Notes: generated by a model not told the origin, from the sequence alone. A stretch of DNA of 8,766 nt from Lachnospiraceae bacterium UBA6987 (GCA_002449955.1 DJYD01000036.1:1-8766); one strand, 5' to 3'. Counted from the first letter of the stretch, positions 1 through 7,485 are shown. Numbers and translations: made by a program.

Positions 1-1973
1 TTCATGTTGCCGGTGCCGCTGGCTTCCTTGCTGGCCGTGGAGATCTGTTCGGACAGATCGCTGGCCGCGAAGATCATCTCCGCGTTGGAGACGCGGTAGT
101 CTTCGATGAAGACCATCTTCAGCTTTTTATTCGTGCGCGGATCGTTGTTGATGACGTCCGCAACGGCATTGCAGAGCTTGATCGTGAGTTTGGCGATCTT
201 GTAGCCGGACGAGGCTTTGGCGCCCAGGATGAAGGTGCGCGGGACCATGTCGCGGTCCGGGAAATCGGACAGCTGGTTGTACAGATACATCACGTGCAGG
301 ATGTTCAGCAGCTGGCGCTTGTATTCGTGCAGACGCTTGACCTGCACGTCAAAGAGCGTATCCGGGTCGATATCGACGCCGTTGTGCTCCTTTACATATT
401 TCGCAAGAGCGATCTTGTTGCGGCGTTTGAGGCTTAAGAATTCCTGCTGCGCGACCGGATCGTCGGCATAGGGCAGCATCTTTTTTAACTGCGGCAGATC
501 CGTGATCCAGCCGTCGCCGATGCGCGCGGTGATCCAGGCTGCCTCGGCAGGGTTTCCGTGGAGCAGGAAACGGCGCTGCGTGATGCCGTTCGTCTTGTTG
601 CTGAACTTCTCCGGCCACAGTTCATAGAAGTCTCTAAACTCGCGTTCCTCCAGGATCTTCGTATGCAGCTTTGCCACGCCGTTTACGGAACTGCTGGAAA
701 CGATGGCCATCTGCGCCATGCGCACGCGGCCGTCGTAGAGGATTGCCATGGCGCGGATCTTGCCCTCATCGCCGGGATAAATGCGGCGGATCTCCGCCAC
801 AAAGCGGCGGTTGATCTCGTCGATAATCTGGTAGACGCGGGGCAGCAGGCGGGAGAACAGCTCGATCGGCCACTGTTCGGAGGCCTCCGCCATGATGGTA
901 TGGTTCGTGTAGGCAAAGCAGCGCGTCACGATGTTCCAGGCATCGTCCCATTCCAGACGGTAGTCATCAAGCAGGATGCGCATCAGTTCGGGGATCGCCA
1001 CCGTGGGATGCGTGTCGTTCAGCTGGAAAACAGCCTTGTCCGGCAGCCCGTGGATGTCGTCGTGGTCTTCCATATAGTGCTGCACGGCGCGCTGCATGGT
1101 CGCGGAAACGAAGAAGTACTGCTGTTTCAGGCGCAGTTCCTTGCCGCGGATATGGTTGTCGTTCGGGTAGAGCACCTTGCAGATGGTCTCGGCAAGGTTT
1201 TCCTGCTCGGCCGCGCGGTCGTAATCGCCCGCGTCGAAGGAGGTCATTTCCAGCTGTTCCACCGGCTCGGCGTTCCACAGACGCAGGGTATCGATGATCC
1301 CGTTCCTGTAGCCGATGACCGGCGTATCGTACGGCACGGCCAGTACGGAGGAATAACCCTCATGGATGAAATGGACCCGGCCATCCTCGCCGTATTCCCC
1401 GCGGGTATAGCCGCCGAAATGGATCTCCTGCGTCAGGTTGTCCTTGCGGACCTCGAAGGGGTTCCCGTTCTTCAGCCAGTTGTCCGGGACTTCCTTCTGA
1501 TAGCCGTCCTGGATGACCTGGCGGAACATGCCGTATTTATAGCGGATGCCGCAGCCGTAGGCCGGGTAGCCCAGGGTCGCGAGCGAATCCAGGAAGCACG
1601 CCGCAAGCCTGCCGAGGCCGCCGTTGCCGAGCGCCCAGTCGCGTTCCTGGTCCTCGATGCAGTTAAGGTCCACACCGAGCTCGCTTAAGATCTCGCGCAC
1701 TTCCTTGACCGCACCGAGGCTGATCAGGTTGTTGCCGAGCGCACGTCCCATCAGGAATTCCATGGACAGATAGTACACATGCTTCAGATCCTGCTTCTGG
1801 CACTTGTTGCGGGTCTCGTTCCAGGCGTCGATGAACTGTTCCTTTAACGCTCTGGCGAGCGCCGTATAGATCTGCACGTTGTCCGCCGACTTCAGATCCG
1901 GGACCAGCTCGAGCTTAATCAGTTCAGCCATGCGGGATCTCAGTCGTTCCTTGTCGATATGGTATCCTTCCAT
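1..1973 (-). CDS. glgP: Glycogen/maltodextrin phosphorylase (GT35), 3' end missing
   Basis: Phosphorolyses alpha-1,4-glucan ends to glucose-1-phosphate in the cytoplasm (family knowledge). I read 657 uninterrupted residues from ATG 1973 to the window edge; the family is usually about 750-850 residues. Visible motifs: YYLSMEFLMGR (67-77), ALGNGGLGRLAACFLDS (114-130), GIRYKYGMFRQ (142-152), QLNDTHPTVAIPELMRILL (317-335), KFSNKTNGITQRRFL (456-470), FDVQVKRLHEYKRQLLNI (541-558) and EASGTGNM (650-657). The next codon, cut by the edge, starts AA and should be the Schiff-base lysine that holds PLP. The start is fixed by AGGAGG at 1978-1983, four bases upstream, and by TGATG overlap with the ileS stop. 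No promoter is evident between them, so it is probably cotranscribed with ileS. Glycogen versus maltodextrin preference cannot be told from this sequence; the symbol is by family. Confidence 0.96.
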   Translation of the reverse strand, partial: MEGYHIDKERLRSRMAELIKLELVPDLKSADNVQIYTALARALKEQFIDAWNETRNKCQKQDLKHVYYLSMEFLMGRALGNNLISLGAVKEVREILSELGVDLNCIEDQERDWALGNGGLGRLAACFLDSLATLGYPAYGCGIRYKYGMFRQVIQDGYQKEVPDNWLKNGNPFEVRKDNLTQEIHFGGYTRGEYGEDGRVHFIHEGYSSVLAVPYDTPVIGYRNGIIDTLRLWNAEPVEQLEMTSFDAGDYDRAAEQENLAETICKVLYPNDNHIRGKELRLKQQYFFVSATMQRAVQHYMEDHDDIHGLPDKAVFQLNDTHPTVAIPELMRILLDDYRLEWDDAWNIVTRCFAYTNHTIMAEASEQWPIELFSRLLPRVYQIIDEINRRFVAEIRRIYPGDEGKIRAMAILYDGRVRMAQMAIVSSSSVNGVAKLHTKILEEREFRDFYELWPEKFSNKTNGITQRRFLLHGNPAEAAWITARIGDGWITDLPQLKKMLPYADDPVAQQEFLSLKRRNKIALAKYVKEHNGVDIDPDTLFDVQVKRLHEYKRQLLNILHVMYLYNQLSDFPDRDMVPRTFILGAKASSGYKIAKLTIKLCNAVADVINNDPRTNKKLKMVFIEDYRVSNAEMIFAASDLSEQISTASKEASGTGNM

Positions 1974-1983
1974 CAGGCCTCCT
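1971..1983 (-). promoter_or_regulatory. ileS-glgP stop/start overlap with Shine-Dalgarno
   Basis: On the minus strand AGGAGG (1983-1978) lies inside the last ileS codons, four bases before TGATG, where the ileS TGA and glgP ATG share one base. This decides the glgP start and predicts translational coupling: ribosomes finishing ileS can reinitiate on glgP. Confidence 0.9.
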
Positions 1984-4900
1984 TCTTCACGGCAAGCGTC
2001 ACCGCTTCGCCGTTGATATTCCATTCTTTCCGGTATCCCTCGGATGCGCCGGCTGCGACCCTGCTCGCCAGCACCTCGCGGGAGATCTTGTCTCCGTATT
2101 TTGCAAAGATCTCCTCGATCCTTGCGTTTCCTTCGTGCATGAGCACGATGCGGTCCATGACCTCGAAGCCGGCTTCCTTGCGCATCGTCTGCACCTTGCT
2201 GACGATCTCGCGGACAAAACCTTCGTCGATCAGTTCGGGGGTCAGCGCCGTATCCAGTACGACGGTGATCTCACCGTCCTGGTTCGCCGCAAAGCCTTCC
2301 TTCTGCGCGGTCTCGATCAGCAGGTCGTCCTCCGCAAGCGCGGCGGGGCCGGTCGAAAGCTGCAGCGTCAGGGTGCCGTTTTCCTTTAATTCCTTCATGG
2401 CGGCGCTGCCGTCGATTCCCTGCAGGAGCGTGCGGATCTCGCCGAGCTGCTTGCCGAAGCGCGGGCCGAGGGTGCGCATCTGCGGCTTGAAGCTGTAGGA
2501 AATGAAGCCTTCGGCGTCGTCCGTGAACTCCAGCTTCTTGACGTTCAGCTCCTCGGCGATGATCTCATCGTAGTATTCGCTTAAGGTGAAAGGCGCCTTG
2601 ACGAGCATGCGGGAAAGCGGCTGGCGGTTCTTTAAGGCCGCGGCATTTCTGGCTGCACGGCCCATCTCCACGAGCTTCACCGCATGGTCCATGTCGGCTT
2701 CCAGCTCGGGGTCGATCAGGTTTTCATCGGCCACGGGATAATCGCACAGATGGATGCTTTCCGGCACGTCCGGAAGCACGCTGCGCACGATATTCTGATA
2801 GATAGCCTCGGTCATGAACGGCACCATGGGCGCCGCCAGCAGGCTCACCGTATACAGGGCTTCAAAGAGCGTCATGTAGGCGTTCACCTTATCCTGCTCC
2901 ATGCCGCCGCCCCAGTAGCGGTCGCGGCAGCGGCGCACGTACCAGTTGGACATATCCTCCACGAAGGCGGCAAGCGCGCGGGAAGCTTCCGTGATGTGGT
3001 AGCTGTCGAGGCTTCCGTCAACGGTCTTGATGAGGGTATTCAGCTTGGAGAGCAGCCAGCGGTCCATGACCGGCAGGTCCTTCGGCTCCCACTTGCCGTT
3101 CGTCATATATTTCGACGGATCGAACTGGTCGATCTCCGCGTACAGCACATAGAACGCATAAGTGTTCCACAGGGTGCTCATGAATTTCGAGCGGCCCTCG
3201 AGCACGGCTTCCTCGTAGAAGCGCTTGGGCAGCCAGGGTGCGGAGCTGTTGTAGAAATACCAGCGGATCGCATCGGCGCCGAACTTTGCGAGCGCTTCGA
3301 AGGGATCCACGGCGTTGCCCTTGGACTTGCTCATCTTCTGGCCGTTCTTGTCCTGAACGAGGCCGAGCACGATGACGTTTTCATACGGTGAACGGCCGAA
3401 CAGCAGGGTGCTCTCCGCCATTAACGAGTGGAACCAGCCTCTCGTCTGGTCGACGGCTTCGGAGATGAAGGCTGCGGGGAACTGCTGCTCGAAGAGTTCC
3501 TTATTTTCAAAGGGATAATGATGCTGGGCAAACGGCATGGCGCCGGAGTCGAACCAGCAGTCGATCACTTCCGGAACGCGGTGCATGGTGCCGCCGCAGT
3601 CCGGGCAGACCATGGTGATCTCGTCCACGTAGGGGCGGTGCAGCTCCACGGTGAGCGCCTTGTCATTTCCGCTGCGCTCGGCCAGTTCCTTCCGGCTGCC
3701 GATGCATTCGCGGTGGCCGCAGGCGCATTCCCAGATATTGAGGGGCGTGCCCCAGTAGCGGTTCCTCGAGATGGCCCAGTCCTGGATATTTTCCAGCCAG
3801 TTGCCGAAGCGGCCGCTGCCGATGGATTCAGGCAGCCAGTTGACGGTCTTGTTATTGGCAACAAGGGCGTCCTTGTAGCTGCTTTCACGGATGTACCAGG
3901 AGTCGCGGGCGTAGTAGATGAGCGGGGTGTCGCAGCGCCAGCAGTGCGGATATTCATGCTCGAACTTCGGGGCGCTGTAGAGAAGGCCGGCCTTCTTAAG
4001 GTCCTCCAAGATCACCGGATCCGCCTTCTTCACGAAGAGGCCGGCATAGTCGGTCTCGGCGGTCATCTCGCCCTTGCCGTTTACGAACTGCACGAAGGGC
4101 AGGCCGTACTTCCGGCCCACGTTCGCGTCGTCTTCACCGAAGGCCGGAGCAATGTGGACGATGCCGGTACCGTCGGTCATGGTGACGTAGCCGTCGCAGG
4201 TCACATAGAAGGCCTTCTCGCTCCGGTTCTTCGCGACGAATTCGCCGGTAAAGCCAAAGAGTGGTTCGTATTCCTTATATTCCAGATCCTTGCCAGAGAA
4301 GCGTTCTTTCACCACCGGAGCATCATTTTCGCCATCGGTCTTGATCACATTTCCCACCAGGGCCTCCGCCAGGATGTAGTCGCAGCCGTCAGCCTCCACA
4401 TGCACCCGCACGTAGGTCTCGTCGGGGTTCACGCAGAGCGCCACATTCGACGGCAGGGTCCAGGGCGTGGTGGTCCAGACCAGGAAGTAGGCATTCTCCT
4501 CGCCCTTCAGCTTGAAGCGGGCGATGGCGGAGCGTTCCTTGACGGTCTTGTAACCCTGGGAGACCTCGGCGCTGGAAAGCGGGGTCCCGCAGCGCGGGCA
4601 GTAGGGAACGATCTTGAAGCCCTTGTAGAGCAGATCCTTCTTCCAGAGTTCGGAAAGCGCCCACCACTCGGACTCGATGTAGTCGTCGTGATAGGTCACA
4701 TAGGGGTTCTCCATATCGGCCCAGAAGCCGACGCTGCCGGAGAAGTCCTCCCACATTTTTTCGTATTTCCAGACCGATTCCTTGCACTTCTTGATGAAGG
4801 GCTCAACGCCGTATTCCTCGATCTGATCCTTGCCGTTTAAGCCGAGGGCCTTTTCGACCTCCAGCTCCACGGGCAGACCGTGGGTATCCCAGCCGGCCTT

Positions 4901-5143
4901 GCGCGGCACATAGTAGCCCTTCATGGTGCGGTAGCGCGGGATCAGGTCCTTGATGGCGCGGGTCTCCACGTGGCCGATGTGAGGCTTGCCGTTGGCCGTA
5001 GGCGGTCCGTCATAGAACGTGTAGCAGGGCCGTCCCTGGCGTTCTCTCTCGGACTTTTCGAAGATGCGATTGTCCTTCCAGAACTTCTCGATCACATGCT
5101 CGCGCTCGACAAAGTTCATGTCGGTCGAAACCTTTTGATACAT
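1973..5143 (-). CDS. ileS: Isoleucyl-tRNA synthetase, type 2 (eukaryote-like)
   Basis: Cytoplasmic class I synthetase charging tRNA-Ile, with an editing domain that removes misactivated valine. The 1056 residues show PHIGH (HIGH signature 55-58), GWDTHGLPVELEVEK (84-98), a CPRC pair (182-185), CP1 editing-domain blocks LVWTTTPWTLPSN (221-233) and TGIVHIAPAFGEDDA (326-340), CWRC (401-404), DWAISRNRYWGTPLNIW (455-471), a cysteine-rich insert (473-518), and KMSKS (603-607), followed by the anticodon-binding domain. ISRNRYWGTP and the length above 1000 match the type 2 group rather than the roughly 920-residue type 1 enzymes; GWDTHGLP excludes ValRS. ATG 5143 was chosen because AGGAGG sits five bases upstream. 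The frame stays open to 5254 but that extension crosses the T-box terminator. It is first in an operon with glgP. Type 2 enzymes are often mupirocin-tolerant (family knowledge; not shown here). Confidence 0.97.
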   Translation of the reverse strand: MYQKVSTDMNFVEREHVIEKFWKDNRIFEKSERERQGRPCYTFYDGPPTANGKPHIGHVETRAIKDLIPRYRTMKGYYVPRKAGWDTHGLPVELEVEKALGLNGKDQIEEYGVEPFIKKCKESVWKYEKMWEDFSGSVGFWADMENPYVTYHDDYIESEWWALSELWKKDLLYKGFKIVPYCPRCGTPLSSAEVSQGYKTVKERSAIARFKLKGEENAYFLVWTTTPWTLPSNVALCVNPDETYVRVHVEADGCDYILAEALVGNVIKTDGENDAPVVKERFSGKDLEYKEYEPLFGFTGEFVAKNRSEKAFYVTCDGYVTMTDGTGIVHIAPAFGEDDANVGRKYGLPFVQFVNGKGEMTAETDYAGLFVKKADPVILEDLKKAGLLYSAPKFEHEYPHCWRCDTPLIYYARDSWYIRESSYKDALVANNKTVNWLPESIGSGRFGNWLENIQDWAISRNRYWGTPLNIWECACGHRECIGSRKELAERSGNDKALTVELHRPYVDEITMVCPDCGGTMHRVPEVIDCWFDSGAMPFAQHHYPFENKELFEQQFPAAFISEAVDQTRGWFHSLMAESTLLFGRSPYENVIVLGLVQDKNGQKMSKSKGNAVDPFEALAKFGADAIRWYFYNSSAPWLPKRFYEEAVLEGRSKFMSTLWNTYAFYVLYAEIDQFDPSKYMTNGKWEPKDLPVMDRWLLSKLNTLIKTVDGSLDSYHITEASRALAAFVEDMSNWYVRRCRDRYWGGGMEQDKVNAYMTLFEALYTVSLLAAPMVPFMTEAIYQNIVRSVLPDVPESIHLCDYPVADENLIDPELEADMDHAVKLVEMGRAARNAAALKNRQPLSRMLVKAPFTLSEYYDEIIAEELNVKKLEFTDDAEGFISYSFKPQMRTLGPRFGKQLGEIRTLLQGIDGSAAMKELKENGTLTLQLSTGPAALAEDDLLIETAQKEGFAANQDGEITVVLDTALTPELIDEGFVREIVSKVQTMRKEAGFEVMDRIVLMHEGNARIEEIFAKYGDKISREVLASRVAAGASEGYRKEWNINGEAVTLAVKKEA

Positions 5144-5154
5144 ATATACCTCCT
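5144..5154 (-). promoter_or_regulatory. ileS ribosome binding site
   Basis: AGGAGG at 5154-5149 with a five-base TATAT spacer before ATG 5143. It decides the start against the in-frame extension upstream, which runs through the leader terminator. Confidence 0.9.
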
Positions 5155-5176
5155 GCAGTGTTGTGGCATTTTTGAT

Positions 5177-5194
5177 CCGTTTCTTCCGAAACGG
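5177..5194 (-). other. GGAA-tetraloop hairpin between T-box terminator and ileS SD
   Basis: The minus strand reads CCGTTTC-GGAA-GAAACGG, a perfect seven-pair stem closed by a GNRA-type tetraloop, 22 bases upstream of the SD. There is no T-run after it, so it is not a terminator. It would be the first structure left in the readthrough mRNA body; a role in mRNA stability is a guess. Confidence 0.5.
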
Positions 5195-5199
5195 TCTGT

Positions 5200-5235
5200 A
5201 AAAAGAAAAATCCCCGTCCCAAACAGGACGAGGAT
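5200..5235 (-). terminator. T-box leader intrinsic terminator
   Basis: On the minus strand ATCCTCGTCC (5235-5226) pairs with GGACGGGGAT (5219-5210), ten pairs including one G-U, with a six-base loop, followed by TTTTTCTTTTT. The 5' arm also belongs to the competing T-box antiterminator, as expected for tRNA-controlled attenuation. Confidence 0.93.
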
Positions 5236-5440
5236 CACTCGCTATACCACCCATTTGTCACATACCCATGATATGCGCTCCCTTGTAACGGAGGGATTCC
5301 GTCTGAGCCTACCTTCCGCGTCATGCGCGGTCATCGGTCAGCAGCTCCGGAGTGACTTTCTTCCGCTCGTACCGGCACCGGTCTCTCAGCTTAAGACCCG
5401 GCTCTCTGTGGCTTTCCGCGGCGGAGTACTCTCTCCTTCA
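5236..5440 (-). promoter_or_regulatory. T-box leader (tRNA-sensing riboswitch) of ileS-glgP
   Basis: T-box leaders bind a cognate tRNA through a Stem I specifier triplet and sense its free 3' end at the antiterminator bulge. On the minus strand: base strand GGAG (5436-5433) pairs with CTCC (5352-5349); AGTA (5430-5427) and GAA (5360-5358) are the two sides of the specifier-loop S-turn; CCGC/GCGG helix above; AGAGAGC (5407-5401) and GGTCT/AGACC with a GCTGAGAG-type distal loop. CCGTTACAAGGGAGC follows Stem III. The T-box block is TGGGTGGTATAGCGA (5253-5239). AAATGGG can pair with CCTGTTT and GCGAG with CTCGT to form the antiterminator. The bulge UGGU suits an ACCA tRNA end. By position the specifier is GTC (5356-5354), a valine codon, which is unexpected for ileS. 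Confidence 0.93.
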
Positions 5441-5467
5441 TCGCCTTTCCTTATTAAACATGGGTGT

Positions 5468-5496
5468 ATTATATTCGAAGGAAAGGAAGGTGTCAA
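5468..5496 (-). promoter_or_regulatory. Sigma-70/SigA-type promoter for ileS-glgP
   Basis: Perfect consensus on the minus strand: TTGACA (5496-5491), a 17-base spacer, TATAAT (5473-5468). Transcription should start near 5461, giving a leader of roughly 318 bases before ATG 5143. Such a strong promoter fits control by attenuation downstream rather than at initiation. Confidence 0.93.
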
Positions 5497-5498
5497 GC

Positions 5499-5520
5499 AA
5501 AAGACGCAGAATCCGCATCC
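5499..5520 (-). terminator. Weak terminator candidate after the DUF1294 gene
   Basis: Minus-strand GGATGC and GCGTCT can form six pairs (two of them G-U) around a seven-base loop, followed by only TTTT. It sits between the DUF1294 stop and the ileS -35 box. It is too weak to be confident that the symporter transcript ends here. Confidence 0.3.
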
Positions 5521-5533
5521 GAAACTTTTTCCG

Positions 5534-5809
5534 TCACCGTTTCAGGATCAGAACCGCCGCGGCGGCCTGCAGCAGCAGGATGAGCGGCAGCCCGATGCGG
5601 AAATACCAGTGTCTCGTCTTGTGGCGAAAGAGCTGCATGCCGCAGATCGCGCCGATGCTCCCACCGAGCAGGGCAGCAAGGAACAGTCCCTTTTCGGAGA
5701 TCCTCCACTGCCCCTTCTTCGCGCGCTTCTTGTCCATGCCGAACATGGCAAAGGCGATCAGGTTGATTAGCACCAGCCAGACGATAAGAATAATTAGTTC
5801 AGGCTTCAT
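5534..5809 (-). CDS. DUF1294 family small membrane protein
   Basis: 91 residues from ATG 5809. The sequence shows an N-terminal hydrophobic segment (about 4-24), then the family-typical stretch MFGMDKKRAKKGQWRISEKG, a second hydrophobic segment ALLGGSIGAICGM, the conserved LFRHKTRHWYF block and a third hydrophobic segment near the C-terminus ending in LKR. This matches DUF1294, short integral membrane proteins of unknown function. A TTG in frame at 5812 could also start it, but ATG 5809 has the better spacing (six bases) from GAGG. The gene overlaps the end of the symporter gene by 11 bases, so the two are very likely translated from one mRNA and share glycine-riboswitch control. No function should be inferred beyond membrane location; a role linked to the transporter is speculative. 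Confidence 0.88.
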   Translation of the reverse strand: MKPELIILIVWLVLINLIAFAMFGMDKKRAKKGQWRISEKGLFLAALLGGSIGAICGMQLFRHKTRHWYFRIGLPLILLLQAAAAVLILKR

Positions 5810-7277
5810 CAATCGCCTCTTCCGCGGCTTTCTGCAGGTCCGGGAAGACCGAATACATCGGTTTTACTGCCTTATTCCCGAACTTGCGGTCCGCATAGTT
5901 TTTCGTAATCTTCACCACAAGCGGCGACAGGGCGACCACGCCGATCAGGTTCGGCACCATCATGAGGCCGTTGAAGGTATCGGAGATGTTCCAGGGCAGA
6001 TCCACATTCATCAGGATGCTCGACACGAAAATGATGCCGACAAAGACCACCTTGTAGCCGATCGCGCTCTTCTCCCCGAAGAGGTAGATCCAGCTGCGCG
6101 TACCGTAGAGGCTCCAGCCGAGAACGGTGGAGAAGGCAAAAAGCAAAACGGCCACGGCTACGAACATGCCGCCGAAAGCACCGAAATTATTTGTGAATGC
6201 CTGCGCGACCAGCGTGTTCTTGTCCATGTCGGCGAACTGGGCAACAACATCCCCCGAGGAAAGATCGAGCACGCCGGAGGAGAGGACCACGATCGCCGTC
6301 ATCGTGCAGATGATGATGGTATCAAAGAAGACCTCGAAAATGCCCCAGAGTCCCTGATGCACCGGTTCCTTCACATTGGAGGCGGAGTGGACCATGACCG
6401 ATGAGCCGAGACCGGCTTCGTTCGAGAAGATGCCGCGCTTGAAGCCCATCTTGATGGCCGTGCCGACCGCGCCGCCGGCTGCCGCACGGGCCGTGAACGC
6501 ATATTTGAAGATGGCGCCGAAGATCTGCCCAAGCAGGTCGATATGCGTGAACATGATGACGAGCGCGCCGAGGATGTAGATGACCGACATAAAGGGCACG
6601 AGCTTTTCCGTGACGGCAGCGATGCGCTTGATGCCGCCGATGATCACGAGCGCCGCGAGGATGAGCAGGACCGCTCCGGTCACCCACCGGGGAATGCTGA
6701 ACGCCGCCTGCATGTTGCCGGCGATCGTGTTCGCCTGCGCCAGATTGCCGATGCCGAAAGAGGCTAAAATGGCAAAGCAGGAAAAGAGAACGGCCAGCAC
6801 GCGGCCGACTGCCTTCATGCCCTTTTTAGCGCCCAGGCCGTCCGTCAGATAGTACATGGCGCCGCCTGCCCATTCACCGTTTTTGTCGCGTCTGCGGTAG
6901 TAGATGCCGAGAACATTTTCGGAATAATTCGTCATCATGCCGAAGAAGGCGGACAGCCACATCCAGAAGACCGCCCCGGGACCGCCGACCGCGATCGCGC
7001 CGGCAACGCCGGCGATGTTGCCGGTGCCGACCGTCGCCGCAAGGGCCGTGCAGAGCGCCTGGAACTGCGAGATCGTTCCTTTTTCATCTGTGTGGGATGA
7101 GACATTTTTATGAAAAATACCCCCGACAGTGCTCTTCATCCAGTGTCCGAAGTGAGTTATCTGGAAAAATTTCGTCAGAACCGTCATCAGGATGCCGGTG
7201 CCGAGCAGGATCGTAATGCCGAACCAGCCCCAGATAAAATCGTTGAGATCGCCTGCAATAAATTCCAGTATCTTCAT
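5799..7277 (-). CDS. AGCS-family sodium:alanine/glycine symporter
   Basis: Cation-coupled uptake of small neutral amino acids (alanine, glycine) across the cytoplasmic membrane, by family. The 492-residue length is typical. Visible signatures: LAATVGTGNIAGVAGAIAVG (79-98), GGPGAVFWMWLSAFFGM (98-114), GGAMYYLTDGLG (138-149) and KRGIFSNEAGLGSS (280-293), plus about ten hydrophobic segments across the length. The C-terminal tail after about 460 is charged and probably cytoplasmic. ATG 7277 was chosen because it has a purine-rich GGAGG site just upstream and lies 26 bases after the riboswitch terminator; the open extension to 7343 runs through that terminator. The upstream glycine riboswitch points to glycine as substrate or signal. 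Whether glycine or alanine is the main substrate cannot be read here. It overlaps the DUF1294 gene downstream. Confidence 0.95.
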   Translation of the reverse strand: MKILEFIAGDLNDFIWGWFGITILLGTGILMTVLTKFFQITHFGHWMKSTVGGIFHKNVSSHTDEKGTISQFQALCTALAATVGTGNIAGVAGAIAVGGPGAVFWMWLSAFFGMMTNYSENVLGIYYRRRDKNGEWAGGAMYYLTDGLGAKKGMKAVGRVLAVLFSCFAILASFGIGNLAQANTIAGNMQAAFSIPRWVTGAVLLILAALVIIGGIKRIAAVTEKLVPFMSVIYILGALVIMFTHIDLLGQIFGAIFKYAFTARAAAGGAVGTAIKMGFKRGIFSNEAGLGSSVMVHSASNVKEPVHQGLWGIFEVFFDTIIICTMTAIVVLSSGVLDLSSGDVVAQFADMDKNTLVAQAFTNNFGAFGGMFVAVAVLLFAFSTVLGWSLYGTRSWIYLFGEKSAIGYKVVFVGIIFVSSILMNVDLPWNISDTFNGLMMVPNLIGVVALSPLVVKITKNYADRKFGNKAVKPMYSVFPDLQKAAEEAIDEA

Positions 7278-7302
7278 ATCTTCCCCCTCCGACCGTCCGG
7301 AC

Positions 7303-7334
7303 CAAAAAACGGGAGGCACTTTAGGCGCTCCCGT
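7303..7334 (-). terminator. Expression-platform terminator of the glycine riboswitch
   Basis: Minus strand ACGGGAG (7334-7328) pairs perfectly with CTCCCGT (7315-7309). The stem can extend by CGC/GTG past a bulged C, and it is followed by a run of six T. It lies between the aptamer and the symporter SD, so ligand binding probably controls transcription elongation. I could not work out the antiterminator pairing by eye, so on/off direction is not assigned. Confidence 0.9.
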
Positions 7335-7378
7335 CTTCCACAAACAAATATAACTTCTGATCGGTTTAGAAAACCGTC

Positions 7379-7453
7379 TTTCTGTCCTTTTGCCTGAGAG
7401 ATTCGTCTTGCGACTTGCACCTTCGGCACTCCATTCAAGGAGTTCTCCAGAAA
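7379..7453 (-). promoter_or_regulatory. Glycine riboswitch, single aptamer
   Basis: Minus strand: P1 is TTTCTG (7453-7448) with CAGAAA (7384-7379). Between them are GGAGAACTCC, the conserved GTGCCGAAGGTGCAAG core and AATCTCTCAGGCAAAAGGACAG, which match the glycine-aptamer consensus closely. Only one aptamer is visible; tandem arrangements are more common for gcv operons, whereas singletons are known upstream of AGCS symporter genes. Hairpins on both sides (7462-7485 upstream; CGGTTT-TCT-AAACCG just downstream) could act as the partial 'ghost' aptamer known to support singlets. Confidence 0.95.
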
Positions 7454-7461
7454 TCCGTCCG

Positions 7462-7485
7462 CTGCCGGTCTTTCCATTCCGGCAG
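7462..7485 (-). other. Hairpin 5' of the glycine aptamer (possible ghost aptamer)
   Basis: CTGCCGG (7485-7479) and CCGGCAG (7468-7462) form a perfect seven-pair stem with a ten-base loop in the leader between the transcription start and the aptamer. No T-run follows. It may correspond to the 5' ghost aptamer of type 2 singlet glycine riboswitches; this is inference from position only. Confidence 0.45.

Noticed and set aside
558..1688. 376-residue open frame on the plus strand, antisense to glgP
   Set aside because: It lies wholly across the clear glgP reading frame, has no SD or recognisable domain, and is the usual open antisense frame of codon-biased GC-rich DNA.
2684..4840. Long plus-strand open frames (2684-3391 and 3428-4840) antisense to ileS
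   Set aside because: They oppose the conserved IleRS frame, including its KMSKS and editing motifs, and have low-complexity composition with no family resemblance.
5144..5254. N-terminal extension of IleRS by 37 residues
   Set aside because: It would translate through the T-box block and terminator; the strong SD before ATG 5143 and the family N-terminus fit the shorter form.
5554..5565. 12-bp palindrome CCGCCGCGGCGG
   Set aside because: It encodes the alanine run of the DUF1294 protein and has no T-run; codon composition explains it.
7278..7343. N-terminal extension of the symporter by 22 residues
   Set aside because: It crosses the riboswitch terminator hairpin; ATG 7277 has a proper SD and the expected AGCS N-terminus.
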